Shown here one piece after another: positions 10,167-20,810 of a stretch of DNA of 64,000 nucleotides. A program made the translations under genes and the position numbers. The stretch is from Bdellovibrionales bacterium RIFCSPHIGHO2_01_FULL_40_29 (GTDB lineage: Bacteria; Bdellovibrionota; Bdellovibrionia; Bdellovibrionales; Bdellovibrionaceae): contig MEPU01000004.1 in NCBI GenBank assembly GCA_001771815.1, forward strand, positions 248,001 through 312,000, read 5' to 3'. The notes beneath the pieces are model-generated. The model saw only the letters and a list, made by a program, of their open reading frames with translations. It was not told where the DNA came from and searched no databases. How positions within the stretch are numbered: position 1 is the first letter of the stretch; each line of letters begins with the position of its first letter.

Positions 10167-11202
10167 GTAGCTCCTGACACGCTATTAAGACTTGCTCTGC
10201 AGTTATTTGAGTCATGCAGTGATGATGTTTAAGAGGACATTTTTGATGGCCATGCTTACCACATGGCCGACACGTCAATGAATTATTCTGAACAACAAAA
10301 GCATTTGAAGACCAAGGTCGAAATCCCAAATTTAAAGTAGTTGGACCAAAAAGTGCGACAACAGGAACATTCTGACTGGAGGCCATATGGGCTGGTGCAC
10401 TGTCATTACTGACCACCAGATCACAGGTTGCAATAAACTCTACTGATTCTAGAATCGATTTTTGTCCAGCCAGCACGTGTGTTTCTGGGACAACATGATG
10501 AACCTGTTCACACAGACTTTTTTCATCAGGTCCTCCCATTAAAAAAACCTGATAGCCATTTTGAATCAACATCTGAGACAATTCTGTAAACCCAGAAAGT
10601 GTCCATTTTTTTGTAGCCCAAACACTTCCAGGAAAGATGGCGATTTTTCGTGTGGGCTGATGACTCTGCCTACTTGCCGTGACAGCAAATTTTTCCGGAA
10701 TGGCAACCATGCGACCATTTGATTCTGTTCGATTTAAATTCTCCCAAGTTTCTCCGGAGAGATCCTGACTACTGACGGGATCAATGGGTGATAATAACCA
10801 TAACTGTCGCAGTGGGTCTGGCCATTTTGATTGGTAAGACACGGTTTCTGTAAATACCAAGGAACCAAGCACTGACTTAAATCCAATCTTACGCTTGGCT
10901 TTTATTTGAAAACTCATCAACTGACTTCGAATAGATCGATGAATACAAAAAACAGTTTCAATTCTTATTTGATTGAGCTCTTTAACCGCTTGTAAATAAC
11001 TGTAACGATCGCCTTTTTGAACTTCAAAAATATGATCAACAAATTTTTCTTTCAAAAAATAAGCACCTAGATTTTTTTTGCAAACTAATATCAGGCGATC
11101 ATGGGGATACAGAGATCTCAAACGCTTTAACAAGGGAATTGTAAGAAACAAATCTCCTAAAAAAGCTGTTTGAATAACAACATGCGATCGCACTAAATTC
11201 AT
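10156..11202 (-). CDS. Glycosyltransferase family 9 / LPS heptosyltransferase-like
   Basis: AIFPGSVWATKKW, SNDSAPAHMASSQNVPVVALFGPT; Cys-rich tail typical of WaaF-like proteins. Confidence 0.88.
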   Translation of the reverse strand: MNLVRSHVVIQTAFLGDLFLTIPLLKRLRSLYPHDRLILVCKKNLGAYFLKEKFVDHIFEVQKGDRYSYLQAVKELNQIRIETVFCIHRSIRSQLMSFQIKAKRKIGFKSVLGSLVFTETVSYQSKWPDPLRQLWLLSPIDPVSSQDLSGETWENLNRTESNGRMVAIPEKFAVTASRQSHQPTRKIAIFPGSVWATKKWTLSGFTELSQMLIQNGYQVFLMGGPDEKSLCEQVHHVVPETHVLAGQKSILESVEFIATCDLVVSNDSAPAHMASSQNVPVVALFGPTTLNLGFRPWSSNAFVVQNNSLTCRPCGKHGHQKCPLKHHHCMTQITAEQVLIACQELLTR

Positions 11203-12263
11203 TGTTCGTTTTGACCCGGTCGAATTTCAACAATTTCAGACACTAGCGATCCAATTTTTATTTTGGCTTCAATTCTGAGAATATACTTACGCGAATCATC
11301 AGAAATCCAAATATGCATATCCCCCGCCTGCTCCAGGGCACCACGAGATACGACCTGTGCCTTAATCTGAATCGCATCAAACTCACCAGCCTCAGTCGAA
11401 ATTTTTTCCTTTTTTAATGCCTTCCCTTTAAAAATGATATTCTTTTGATCATCGGCAACCCGAAATGAATACTCTTTGCCAATCTCCCATTTAAAAATAC
11501 GCATATAAAAAATTCCACTAAATGCATTCTGTGAAAATGGTAAAATTTCCCATTCTTGCTTTTTTTCTTCGTGACCTTTTTTTTCGGTGTATTTGTGCTC
11601 CCAATAATTGGCTTTTAAGTTTTTATGGTCAAAATAAGATCGACCCTCGCGAAGTTGCCCCGTTTCTTTAACGTGAAGCTTGAAAACATGAGGTGTGAGA
11701 TCTTCAAAATCAACGTAGGTCTCAACTTGATCATCGACAGAATAAAAATTTGAAAATAAACGACTGGTTTTCAGCTCGGTTAAAAAATTATAGGATTTGC
11801 GACCATTCACTTCGACAAAAGGTTTCACTTGAAATGTTAAGCGCCCTGCTTCTGCGGAAAAATAGCTGACCGAATGGATAACCGTTTCATTCACACGAAA
11901 TGGATCCACACTAGGACGTCTGCTAGAACCAGCGAAGCCCTCAGAATCTTCGATATCTGGTTGACGCTGTGTTGGAGGTGCTCCTTTTACGGGTGCCGCA
12001 CTCGATTTTTTACTTTTACTCTTTTTGCTCTTCACTGGAGGTTCAGGAATTTTGATGGCTTCTTTTTTAATGACTTCAACAGCTCTTGGAGTTGGAGCGA
12101 TTTCTATTGGTGCGGGTGGCTCCGTTGGCTTGATCTGAACTTTCTCTTCGAAGTCGGTACTTTTAAAAATATCCTTTTCACCCTCATATTTTAAATATCC
12201 GGATGAGCACGAAACTGAAAGCCCAAAAATTAAACCTAATACTAATCTTGAAACCATTCTCAT
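11199..12263 (-). CDS. DUF3108-like lipoprotein
   Basis: Lipobox LSVSCSS; C-terminal region (ETVIHSVSYFSAEAGRLTFQVKPFVEVNGRKSYNFLTELKTS) resembles DUF3108. Confidence 0.7.
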   Translation of the reverse strand: MRMVSRLVLGLIFGLSVSCSSGYLKYEGEKDIFKSTDFEEKVQIKPTEPPAPIEIAPTPRAVEVIKKEAIKIPEPPVKSKKSKSKKSSAAPVKGAPPTQRQPDIEDSEGFAGSSRRPSVDPFRVNETVIHSVSYFSAEAGRLTFQVKPFVEVNGRKSYNFLTELKTSRLFSNFYSVDDQVETYVDFEDLTPHVFKLHVKETGQLREGRSYFDHKNLKANYWEHKYTEKKGHEEKKQEWEILPFSQNAFSGIFYMRIFKWEIGKEYSFRVADDQKNIIFKGKALKKEKISTEAGEFDAIQIKAQVVSRGALEQAGDMHIWISDDSRKYILRIEAKIKIGSLVSEIVEIRPGQNEQ

Positions 12264-13153
12264 TCAAACTTCTTCCATCTTCGGTGAACCCACATCCAAT
12301 GTTCTGGATGTTGACGCACAATTTTTTCCAACTCCAAATTAAAACGATTCGTCACATTTCTTTTATAACTCTCATCATCATCACCAGAAAATGGCTGCAA
12401 ATCAATTCTTTCGCCAAAACAAACATGAAGTTTCTGCTTCTGATCCCAGTATGTATAAATTGGAATGACCGGCGCCTGAGTTTTCTTAGCAAATAACGAC
12501 AACCCGTAGGCTGTTCCTGTTTTTTTTCCAAAAAAAGTGGTCTCGACCCCATAAGGCATACCCATAAATTGGTCCAGCACAAAAACAACCCCCTGCTGTT
12601 TTTTAAGAACTGCCAATATTTCAAATGCATTTTTGCGGGAATGAGCATCAATAAATTTTGTCTTCGCGGCACCACGCAAGTTGAACCAAAACTCATCCAA
12701 AAATTTGCTCTTAAAACGTTTTGTAATAATAGTAACTGGCAAGATCTGCTGACTGATCACAGCCGCCGCAAGATCTCCGCTGCCTAAATGCAGTGACAAA
12801 AATAGAGCCCCTTTTCTTTCACTCTCAAGAACTTTTAAATTCTCCAAACCCTCAAAAAGAACATGACGCTGGATCCAGTCCTCAGACACAGAAGGAATTC
12901 GAATCACATCAAAAAAACTGCGGCACATATTCTGCATTGATTTCCGAGCAATCTCAACTTTGCGCTCAAGCGTTTCATTGGGAAAAACCAAATCTAAATT
13001 GGCAAATAGGACATCTTTTCGAATACGAAAAACATCGACCCAAAGAAATGCTAAACACTTTCCCAAATAAAGATTTACTTGATTTGGCAGATGCGCCCAA
13101 ATCCAAGCTAAAAATGAACTACAAATGGCGGCCAATTTTTTCAAAAAATTCAC
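12260..13153 (-). CDS. Lipid A biosynthesis acyltransferase (LpxL/HtrB family)
   Basis: Membrane-anchored LPLAT with FLSLHLGSGDL and VVFVLDQF. Likely GTG start near 13153 with RBS; ORF extends to 13192. Confidence 0.85.
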   Translation of the reverse strand: MNFLKKLAAICSSFLAWIWAHLPNQVNLYLGKCLAFLWVDVFRIRKDVLFANLDLVFPNETLERKVEIARKSMQNMCRSFFDVIRIPSVSEDWIQRHVLFEGLENLKVLESERKGALFLSLHLGSGDLAAAVISQQILPVTIITKRFKSKFLDEFWFNLRGAAKTKFIDAHSRKNAFEILAVLKKQQGVVFVLDQFMGMPYGVETTFFGKKTGTAYGLSLFAKKTQAPVIPIYTYWDQKQKLHVCFGERIDLQPFSGDDDESYKRNVTNRFNLELEKIVRQHPEHWMWVHRRWKKFE

Positions 13154-14129
13154 TCCTTGTGTTGGAATCAATTTCAACCCGATAGTCAACACCCTGAAGA
13201 TGCTCCTTAATGACTGGATCTTGAATTTTAATTAAATCCTTAGCTGTTGTTACCAGTTTAAGCCCTGGCATCTGAACCAAAAGCTCACGGTAGTGTCGGA
13301 CAATATCGTCTATTTCAGACGCTGAATAGTGATGATGATCTGGAAATTTTCTAAATTCAACAACCTGAAATTTTTCTTTCTCCAGTGCTGATTTGAATGA
13401 TTCGGGACGTCCTAACCCACAAAAAACAAAAAGTGGATCTCTTTCAGCTTGAAGCGACCCCATCTGTAAAATTAACTTGGATTTATAAAGTGATGTTTTT
13501 AACTGAGGAGCGTGTTTTAAAATAATTTGAGAAAGTTTTAAAATTTTCTCATCTTCGGAAAGATTTGTTTTAGTTAAAAGAATGGCATCGGCGCGACCCA
13601 ACTGTCGAAGCGATTCCCGCAAACGCCCGATCGGTAATGGTTGGAAATAATTCAAAGGCGCCGTGGAATCAACAAGAACCAAATCAAACTGACGAGCTAA
13701 CTTGCGATGACTAAAACCATCATCAATGATAACAAGATCAGGCTTTTCAAAGGCAACTGCTTGCAATGCTGTTTTGTACTTCACCGGACCAGACCAAACA
13801 GAACACTGTGGCAAAAGTGATTGCAGCAAGCAAGGCTCATCACCAAAAATCTGAGTTGCTTTGGGATTCATTAAATCCACCTTTTGTGGCGTCTTAAGAC
13901 TCCCTTTGTAACTTCGAGAAACTATAACAATCCGCTGATAGCCAGCAGCTAAATAGCTGTTCGCCAAAAGCAGAACGCATGGAGTTTTCCCCGTTCCACC
14001 AACAGAGATATTCCCCACCGAAATCACAGGCACACCCACATCTATTTTTTGAATAAAATTTGAATCATACAATTTATTCTTGAGATCCGACCCCCACTCA
14101 TAAATAAGCTGTAGAGGGCGAAGAATCAT
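13119..14129 (-). CDS. lpxK: Tetraacyldisaccharide 4'-kinase
   Basis: SVGNISVGGTGKTP Walker A and IIDDGFSHRKL. Confidence 0.95.
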   Translation of the reverse strand: MILRPLQLIYEWGSDLKNKLYDSNFIQKIDVGVPVISVGNISVGGTGKTPCVLLLANSYLAAGYQRIVIVSRSYKGSLKTPQKVDLMNPKATQIFGDEPCLLQSLLPQCSVWSGPVKYKTALQAVAFEKPDLVIIDDGFSHRKLARQFDLVLVDSTAPLNYFQPLPIGRLRESLRQLGRADAILLTKTNLSEDEKILKLSQIILKHAPQLKTSLYKSKLILQMGSLQAERDPLFVFCGLGRPESFKSALEKEKFQVVEFRKFPDHHHYSASEIDDIVRHYRELLVQMPGLKLVTTAKDLIKIQDPVIKEHLQGVDYRVEIDSNTRSEFFEKIGRHL

Positions 14130-15283
14130 AAATAAGACTCTAACGATTCAGCAACACGCGCCGTTGCGCCCTTGTTGCCAAGGTACGAAGTCAGCGTTTT
14201 TAAATCAGCTATCGTTTTTTGGGTGTACTCTGGATCTGTGATATAGCGATCCATCAGTTTGAATAACTCATCTGGATTAACGTCACTTTGTTTGCGCTCA
14301 GGAACGACTTCACATCCCAAAATTAAATTCACCAGTCCAAAAAACTTTACTCCACGAATAAAAAAATGCGCAAATAATCCTGTCAGACGACTAAGTTTAT
14401 AGATAATCACCATCGGCTTATGCAATAAGCCCACCATCAAGGTCGCTGTTCCTGATGCCACAAGGATATAATCAGCCAGACTGATCATTCGATTAGGATC
14501 ATCCTGAAGCAAAATATACGGAGATTTGAAATTCTCAAGTCGAGCTTGCATCTCTTCTTTTTTAATTGTGGGAGCCACAAAAATCATGAGTCGCAAGTGG
14601 TTATGCTTTTTCAACAAACGCCGAGCCGTTTCCAATTGAACATTTAATAACTGATCCAGTTCACCCCGACGAGAACCCGGCATCAATGCCACTATTTTTT
14701 CTTTCGATGTGATACCAAATTTTTCACGACGCGAAGAAATTTTTTGTTCGTCATACAAGTCCGGATCAATTTCATCTAAAAGCGGATGCCCCACAAACTC
14801 ATATGGCACACCTCGGGATTGATAAAAATCCACTTCAAATGGAAAAAGCAAAAAGGCTTTAACGCAGAATTTTTTAATCGTCTCAACCCGACTTTTACGC
14901 CAAGCCCAAACTTGTGGAGAAATATAATAAAAAACCTTAAGCCCAAAGGCATGCAACTTTCGAGATAAAAATAAATTAAACTCAGGGTAATCCATAACAA
15001 CCACCACACCAGGACGACGCTCTTTTGCGGCTATTACCAATTGATCAAAAACCAATTTCAATTTTGAAAACTGTGCAAAAATCTCGGAGGCTCCAACCAC
15101 GGCCATTTCTTCAGATTTGCCCAAACGTTCAAACCCCTGGCGCTCCATCTCATCGCTTCCGACTCCAAAGAAGTGGTAATTCTTCCCCTGAGATCGCCAG
15201 TACTGCATCAGCTTTAAGGCGTAATGCGCGCTGGATGCTTCAGCAGCAATAATCATTATTTCAATGGGCTTTTTTGAATCCAC
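14126..15283 (-). CDS. lpxB: Lipid-A-disaccharide synthase
   Basis: AAEASSAHYALKLM, YYISPQVWAWRKSR, ALMPGSRRGEL. GTG start at 15283 overlapping the upstream stop (TAGTG). Confidence 0.93.
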   Translation of the reverse strand: MDSKKPIEIMIIAAEASSAHYALKLMQYWRSQGKNYHFFGVGSDEMERQGFERLGKSEEMAVVGASEIFAQFSKLKLVFDQLVIAAKERRPGVVVVMDYPEFNLFLSRKLHAFGLKVFYYISPQVWAWRKSRVETIKKFCVKAFLLFPFEVDFYQSRGVPYEFVGHPLLDEIDPDLYDEQKISSRREKFGITSKEKIVALMPGSRRGELDQLLNVQLETARRLLKKHNHLRLMIFVAPTIKKEEMQARLENFKSPYILLQDDPNRMISLADYILVASGTATLMVGLLHKPMVIIYKLSRLTGLFAHFFIRGVKFFGLVNLILGCEVVPERKQSDVNPDELFKLMDRYITDPEYTQKTIADLKTLTSYLGNKGATARVAESLESYL

Positions 15284-16209
15284 TAAGCACCTCGAATCGA
15301 TAGACGCTGCACCATTTTCTCGACAAGCTCTAAAGCACGGGTGGCTTCCAGACCCGTGATAGCTAGAGTTGCCTTTCCAAGCAGGCATTGAATAAAATGG
15401 TTTACTTCTAAAGCCAAAGCATCTTGCTTTGGAATATGTGTTTTGATGATTTCATGAAAAGGTTCAACGACCAAAACCTTCAATGTCTCGGCCTCTTGGG
15501 TCGCTGTATTCATATAAATAACTTCATCTTTTTTAACCAAACGATAATTTCGAATAATCTGTGGAGTGACTCGAGAGTTATTAATGGTTATTTGCAATCC
15601 ACTTTTCAGTTTCAAACGAACTGAAACATCATCTGTTGTTGGTTGAATAAGGCAGCTTCCTTGTATTTCAAAATCCACAACAGGCTCTTCGAAAATCCAT
15701 TGAACCAAATCCAGATCGTGAATGGTCAGATCATGCAATACACTGACATCGGCACCACGAATACGGAATGGAGCTAGGCGATTTATTTCTAAATACGTGG
15801 CTCCTTGTTTATTTTTCTTTAAATACTCAAATGCGGGATTAAAACGTTCAATATGTCCCACTGTGAACAGTGTTCTATTTGATTCAGCAATTTCACAAAG
15901 CCTATGGCCCTGTTCAGACGTTGCGGCGATTGGCTTTTCAACAAGTACAGGCACTTTGTTTTTCAAAAAGAACTCGGCTACCTCATAATGCGCCTGAGTA
16001 GAAGTCACCACATGAACAAAGTCCACATGACCAATCATATCTTCTTTTTTTGCAAAAGCCTGAACACCCAATTCACTTGCTACTTTTTGTGCTTGTTCAA
16101 ATGAATAATCGCACACGCCAACCAATCGAGCTTCCGCATGAGCCTTGATCTTCTGTGCATGAAACTGTCCCAGATATCCTACACCGACAACGGCTCCACG
16201 AAGCTTCAT
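15283..16209 (-). CDS. Gfo/Idh/MocA-family oxidoreductase; candidate GnnA-like UDP-GlcNAc 3-dehydrogenase
   Basis: GVGYLGQFHA Rossmann motif, VEKPIA, VGHIERFNPA; position between lpxA and lpxB. Confidence 0.85.
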   Translation of the reverse strand: MKLRGAVVGVGYLGQFHAQKIKAHAEARLVGVCDYSFEQAQKVASELGVQAFAKKEDMIGHVDFVHVVTSTQAHYEVAEFFLKNKVPVLVEKPIAATSEQGHRLCEIAESNRTLFTVGHIERFNPAFEYLKKNKQGATYLEINRLAPFRIRGADVSVLHDLTIHDLDLVQWIFEEPVVDFEIQGSCLIQPTTDDVSVRLKLKSGLQITINNSRVTPQIIRNYRLVKKDEVIYMNTATQEAETLKVLVVEPFHEIIKTHIPKQDALALEVNHFIQCLLGKATLAITGLEATRALELVEKMVQRLSIRGA

Positions 16210-16235
16210 AAATCTCCTTAAAATAAAACCCCGTT

Positions 16236-17051
16236 TTATTCGTCGGCGGTAGATCCACCGGCATTCCGGGAAATCGCTATGCCGCGACTCGAGCTTTTAA
16301 TAAATTGAACTAAATAATCAATATTTTCTGAGGGTGTACACTCATTCGCAATTCGCTCATATGCATTTTCCAATGTGGTTGAACCCATAATGACAATGCG
16401 AATCGCTTTATGAATATTTGAAACTTCTTGTTTCGAAAATCCTTTACGTAATAAACCCACTTTATTCGTCGCCCGAACAATGGCGTAATTCCCTTGGGCT
16501 CTTGAAAAAGGCAAAATATCTTTGTTCACGATACTGGACCCTGCAACAAATGAATTTTTACCAATTTTAGAAAATTGATTGAAAGCACAAACTCCACCAA
16601 TAACGACATTATCTTCAACCACACAATGGCCACCAAAATGAGAATTATTGGCGACAATCACATTGTTGGCGATCTTACAGTCATGACCCACGTGTGAATA
16701 AGCCATAAAATAGCAATTATTCCCAATCACCGTCGCGCCATCATGTTTGCTGGTGGCAATATTCATAGTCGAAAATTCACGAATGACATTGTTATCACCG
16801 ATGATCAACTTAGTGGGCTCAGCCTTGTAGCTGATATCCTGCGGAGGACCGCCAATAACGGCCCCTGGCGAGATGTGATTGTTCTTACCGATCTCTACAA
16901 TTCCAAACCGAGAACCAATTGTCACATGACTTTCGACATATGTTCCTTGGCCGATTTTTACTCGGCCCTGGATGTTACAATAAGGACCTATTTCTATGTC
17001 CTCATCCAATTCAACATCTGCTGATACAATACTTGTAGGATGGATTTTCAT
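16236..17051 (-). CDS. lpxA: Acyl-ACP--UDP-N-acetylglucosamine O-acyltransferase or N-acyltransferase
   Basis: Hexapeptide repeats, GPYCNIQGRVKIG, GDNNVIREFSTMNIAT, YSHVGHDCKIAN. Confidence 0.94.
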   Translation of the reverse strand: MKIHPTSIVSADVELDEDIEIGPYCNIQGRVKIGQGTYVESHVTIGSRFGIVEIGKNNHISPGAVIGGPPQDISYKAEPTKLIIGDNNVIREFSTMNIATSKHDGATVIGNNCYFMAYSHVGHDCKIANNVIVANNSHFGGHCVVEDNVVIGGVCAFNQFSKIGKNSFVAGSSIVNKDILPFSRAQGNYAIVRATNKVGLLRKGFSKQEVSNIHKAIRIVIMGSTTLENAYERIANECTPSENIDYLVQFIKSSSRGIAISRNAGGSTADE

Positions 17052-17071
17052 TTCAGCTATTTCTTCCGCAA

Positions 17072-17584
17072 CTATTTTTCTTTATCAAAAGCTTTGATAA
17101 CGTCTTCGGTGATATCAGAATCCGCTTGAGCATATAATACAATTTGTGCCGTGGGATTACTTTGAATAACCATGCTCAGGCTTTTTTCTTTAGCTACTTT
17201 TTCGATTACTTTTTTCATTTTTTCAACGATTGGTGCTAATAAATCATTTTCTTTTTTACCAAGTTCGTTTTGGGCTTTTTGTGCAATTTGGTTAAATTTT
17301 TGCATTTCTTCTTGAAGCTCTTGAGCTTTTTTAGCCAAAGCCTCTTCAGCTAAAACGGATTTCTTTTTGTCAAAATCTTCGCGCATTTTATCAATGTCAG
17401 CTTTTTTCTTTTCCAGATCCTTATTTTTCTTTTCAGCTTCTTTCTTCATTTCTTCTTTGGCTTTTTTACCTGCAGAAGATTTTTCGATAGCCTTTTGCAC
17501 ATCAACATAAGCCAACTTGAATTCGGCAGCAGAGGCCATAGAGGCTGTCATCATCATCGCTACTAAAATATAAACTGTTTTCAT
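17072..17584 (-). CDS. OmpH/Skp-family periplasmic chaperone
   Basis: Signal peptide, LAYVDVQKAIEKSSAGKKAKEEM, long Lys/Glu coiled coil, next to bamA. Confidence 0.88.
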   Translation of the reverse strand: MKTVYILVAMMMTASMASAAEFKLAYVDVQKAIEKSSAGKKAKEEMKKEAEKKNKDLEKKKADIDKMREDFDKKKSVLAEEALAKKAQELQEEMQKFNQIAQKAQNELGKKENDLLAPIVEKMKKVIEKVAKEKSLSMVIQSNPTAQIVLYAQADSDITEDVIKAFDKEK

Positions 17585-17608
17585 ATTTATTCTCCTTTTT
17601 GATTATTA

Positions 17609-20035
17609 TTAAAATGGTGGTCCAATTGAAAATTCAAAATTCACCGTGTCGCGATCCAATTCGTCGGAGGTCAGCGGCCAACCCCATTCAAATCGCAGTA
17701 AACCTAATGGTGATTGCCAACGAAATCCAATACCAAAATCGCTCATTAAATTTGCTGTTGTGATGCTATCATCAGCCTGTCCGATATCATAAAAAACGAC
17801 CCCAGTCAGAGCGGCTTCTTTGATCAGTGGAAACTGTAATTCGGATTGAAATAATATTTCTTTTGTTCCACCAAAAATCAATGTGGCCCGACGACGACGT
17901 TCTTCATCAGTAATAGGCGTCTTTACATAGAAAGGATTGCCATCATCTGTTCCAATTTTATTGTAACGATCCTGCGAAAAAATGCGACGGCCAACAGTGC
18001 TGGAACCAAAGCCCCGCAAAGAATAGGCCCCCCCCATTTGGTATAGCTCTGTGAAGGGCACATCATCACCACTTTCATTGGGCTGAATATTCAGATACGT
18101 CAGATTATTGCGCCAAACAACATCCCAAAAAATATTCTTAAAATATCGCAATCGAGTTGAAAATTCTTGATATTTTAGCTCTCCACCAAGGCCGGCCCGT
18201 TCGTACGAAATATCTGCAAAGATACCTTTTGATGGGGTAAAGCGATCATTTCTTGTGTCGTATTCCAGTGTCAAAGTAGCTGAACTTGTCGTTCCTTTTG
18301 CCGTGTCTAATGGAAACAAAAAAGGATCCGTATCTTTATTTGCAAATAGCTCGGTCTTATCCAATTTGTATCGAACAATGGCACGAAATTCATCGGACCA
18401 AATTGGGTGACCAAATCGAACAGCAGCGCCTGTTCTACGATTGTCATATGTAGGACGTTCTTTGTTTTCAATATAAAATAAATCAAATCCTGCCGACCAA
18501 AGTGTGTCCTTAAAATAGGGTTCGGTTAAACTCAATGAATAATCTTGGCGATTCTTAGTCGCATCAATGCGAGCACCCAACGTCTGGCCCAAACCACGAA
18601 AGTTATTCTGCTGAATCGAACCACCCAGGCTAAGCCCCTGAACATTTCCGTACCCCGCCGTCAGTTGAAGCTGTCCAGTATTTCGTTCCTTGATCACGAT
18701 ATCAATATTCAATTGATCTGGTTTCTCTGGAGGAGTGCTGGTCTTAAAGCTCACTTCATCGAAAAAACCCAAACGCTGAATATTTTCCTGAGATAGTCGT
18801 TTGCGCGTTTCATTGTACAATTCGCCCTCAAAAATTTTCAATTCACGACGGACAACCTTATCACGAGTTTTACTATTACCGACGACGTTGATAGCTCCGA
18901 AATAAACTTTGTTTCCTTTTTCAAATTCAAATACCAAATCTACTTTTTTATCTTTTTCATGGAATGCATACCGTGGATTCACATTCGCAAAAGCATAACC
19001 CAAGTCGCCGCATTTTGCCTGCAACTCAGCGATATCTTTTTGCATCACATCGACAGCAAACACACCGTTGTCTTTGATTTTAACAACATCATAAAGCTCT
19101 GATTTTGGAAATAACAAATCCCCTGCGAAATCAACTTCACCGATACTGTATTGATCACCCTCTTCGATATGATACGTGATATAAATTGATTTCTTGTCCG
19201 GGGTTACCGTTACCAAAGGGCGATCAATTTTAACCTGCACGTATCCCAAGTTCCAATATAGAAATTTTAAAACTTGAATATCCCGCTCGAAGGCCTCTTG
19301 CTTGAATGAGCCTGAGCTGCTCATTCCTGAAAAGAAGCCAGCCTCTTGAGTAAAAAGTCTTCCCTTAAGATAGGAGTCCTTTAAATTTGTATTCCCAATC
19401 AATGTGATTTTCTTAACTTTAACCTTATCATTTTCTGAAATTAAAAACTTCACCCGAACAGATTCATCTTTTTTAACGTCTTCAATGATGGGCTCAATTT
19501 TAACGAGATAAAAGCCCTTGTCTTCGTAAAATTTTTCCAACTTAGCAACAGCTTCTTTGATTTTAGAAGTGTTTAATAATTCGAAATTCTTAAGCCCCGT
19601 CTCTTTTTCTAAATCTTCGGCTTTCTGTTCGAGATTCCCCTCGAATGTCACTTCGGCGATGGTTGGTTTTTCAACCACTCGGTATTCTAAATGCACACCA
19701 TTATTTTTAACTTCACGTGTGGCTTCAATCTGAACAAAATAGCCCAGTTTAAAAAGAGCTTGGATGTCTTGGGTGATTTGCTTTTCCGAATAGATTCCAC
19801 CCACCTGCGAAACCATTTTAACGAGGATAGCCTCTTTTTCGATTTTCTTCTGACCCACAATGGATATGGATTCAATACGAACGGCTTTTGCTGTTTTTCC
19901 ATTTTGTGGTGAGGCGACCTGTTTTTTTGATGTTTTTGGCTTCGTCTGAGACACAGCCGCAGGACTTGTTAAAAAAACAATGAAGAACCCAAAAAATAAA
20001 AAAATCCCTAATTCTTTTAATGACTTATTATGCAC
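17609..20035 (-). CDS. bamA: Outer membrane protein assembly factor BamA
   Basis: Five POTRA-like repeats and an Omp85 barrel with YSLRGFGSSTVGRR; terminal Phe. Confidence 0.95.
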   Translation of the reverse strand: MHNKSLKELGIFLFFGFFIVFLTSPAAVSQTKPKTSKKQVASPQNGKTAKAVRIESISIVGQKKIEKEAILVKMVSQVGGIYSEKQITQDIQALFKLGYFVQIEATREVKNNGVHLEYRVVEKPTIAEVTFEGNLEQKAEDLEKETGLKNFELLNTSKIKEAVAKLEKFYEDKGFYLVKIEPIIEDVKKDESVRVKFLISENDKVKVKKITLIGNTNLKDSYLKGRLFTQEAGFFSGMSSSGSFKQEAFERDIQVLKFLYWNLGYVQVKIDRPLVTVTPDKKSIYITYHIEEGDQYSIGEVDFAGDLLFPKSELYDVVKIKDNGVFAVDVMQKDIAELQAKCGDLGYAFANVNPRYAFHEKDKKVDLVFEFEKGNKVYFGAINVVGNSKTRDKVVRRELKIFEGELYNETRKRLSQENIQRLGFFDEVSFKTSTPPEKPDQLNIDIVIKERNTGQLQLTAGYGNVQGLSLGGSIQQNNFRGLGQTLGARIDATKNRQDYSLSLTEPYFKDTLWSAGFDLFYIENKERPTYDNRRTGAAVRFGHPIWSDEFRAIVRYKLDKTELFANKDTDPFLFPLDTAKGTTSSATLTLEYDTRNDRFTPSKGIFADISYERAGLGGELKYQEFSTRLRYFKNIFWDVVWRNNLTYLNIQPNESGDDVPFTELYQMGGAYSLRGFGSSTVGRRIFSQDRYNKIGTDDGNPFYVKTPITDEERRRRATLIFGGTKEILFQSELQFPLIKEAALTGVVFYDIGQADDSITTANLMSDFGIGFRWQSPLGLLRFEWGWPLTSDELDRDTVNFEFSIGPPF

Positions 20036-20084
20036 TTAGGAAGGCTAACGAGACTTGCGGGCCTTGTCAAAGAAGGTTCGTCAG

Positions 20085-20810
20085 CTATTGCGCAAAACGT
20101 CCATCTTTGACTTTAAAGACACGAGGAAAAAGACCTGAAAATTGCAAATCATGAGTGACGACAATAAGGGTCAGTCCTAGCTTTTGCCTGAGCTCAAAAA
20201 ATAACTGCTGGATTTTCAGTGAATTCTCTGAATCTAAATTCCCTGTTGGCTCATCCGCAAATAAAATTTCCGGATCTTTGATTAAAGCGCGTGCAATAGC
20301 GACTCGTTGCAATTCACCACCACTCAATTGGTTCGGATAATGATCCACACGGTCCTCGAGCCCCATAAATTTTAACCAAGAATAAGCTTTCTCAGCGATA
20401 TCTATTCTCTTCTCGCCTGCTATAAGAGCGGGCAACATCACATTCTCAAGAGCAGTGAACTCTTGAATCAAATGATGAAATTGAAAAACAAAACCCATTT
20501 TCTGATTGCGAAACTGAGAGAGTTCTTCATCCGACATTTTAAAAAGATCTTCACCACGAAATGTCACATTTCCCGACGTGGGACGATCCAAGGTTCCTAA
20601 AATTTGCAACAATGTGGATTTTCCGGCACCTGATGCCCCCAATAGACAAATCGCTTCGCCTTTTTGAATTTGCAAACTGACACCTTTTAATACCGGAAGC
20701 TCTGTAGCTCCTGTGGGATAATTTTTAAAAATATCATGAGCCTCAAGCAAATAGCCCATCGGATTTTCAGGCATCTGGTTCCTATTATCCATTCTTAAGA
20801 CCCTCCACAA
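20085..20810 (-). CDS. lolD: Lipoprotein-releasing ABC transporter ATPase
   Basis: GASGAGKSTLLQILGTLDRPTSG, LSGGELQRVAIARAL; adjacent to the permease. Confidence 0.93.
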   Translation of the reverse strand: MWRVLRMDNRNQMPENPMGYLLEAHDIFKNYPTGATELPVLKGVSLQIQKGEAICLLGASGAGKSTLLQILGTLDRPTSGNVTFRGEDLFKMSDEELSQFRNQKMGFVFQFHHLIQEFTALENVMLPALIAGEKRIDIAEKAYSWLKFMGLEDRVDHYPNQLSGGELQRVAIARALIKDPEILFADEPTGNLDSENSLKIQQLFFELRQKLGLTLIVVTHDLQFSGLFPRVFKVKDGRFAQ

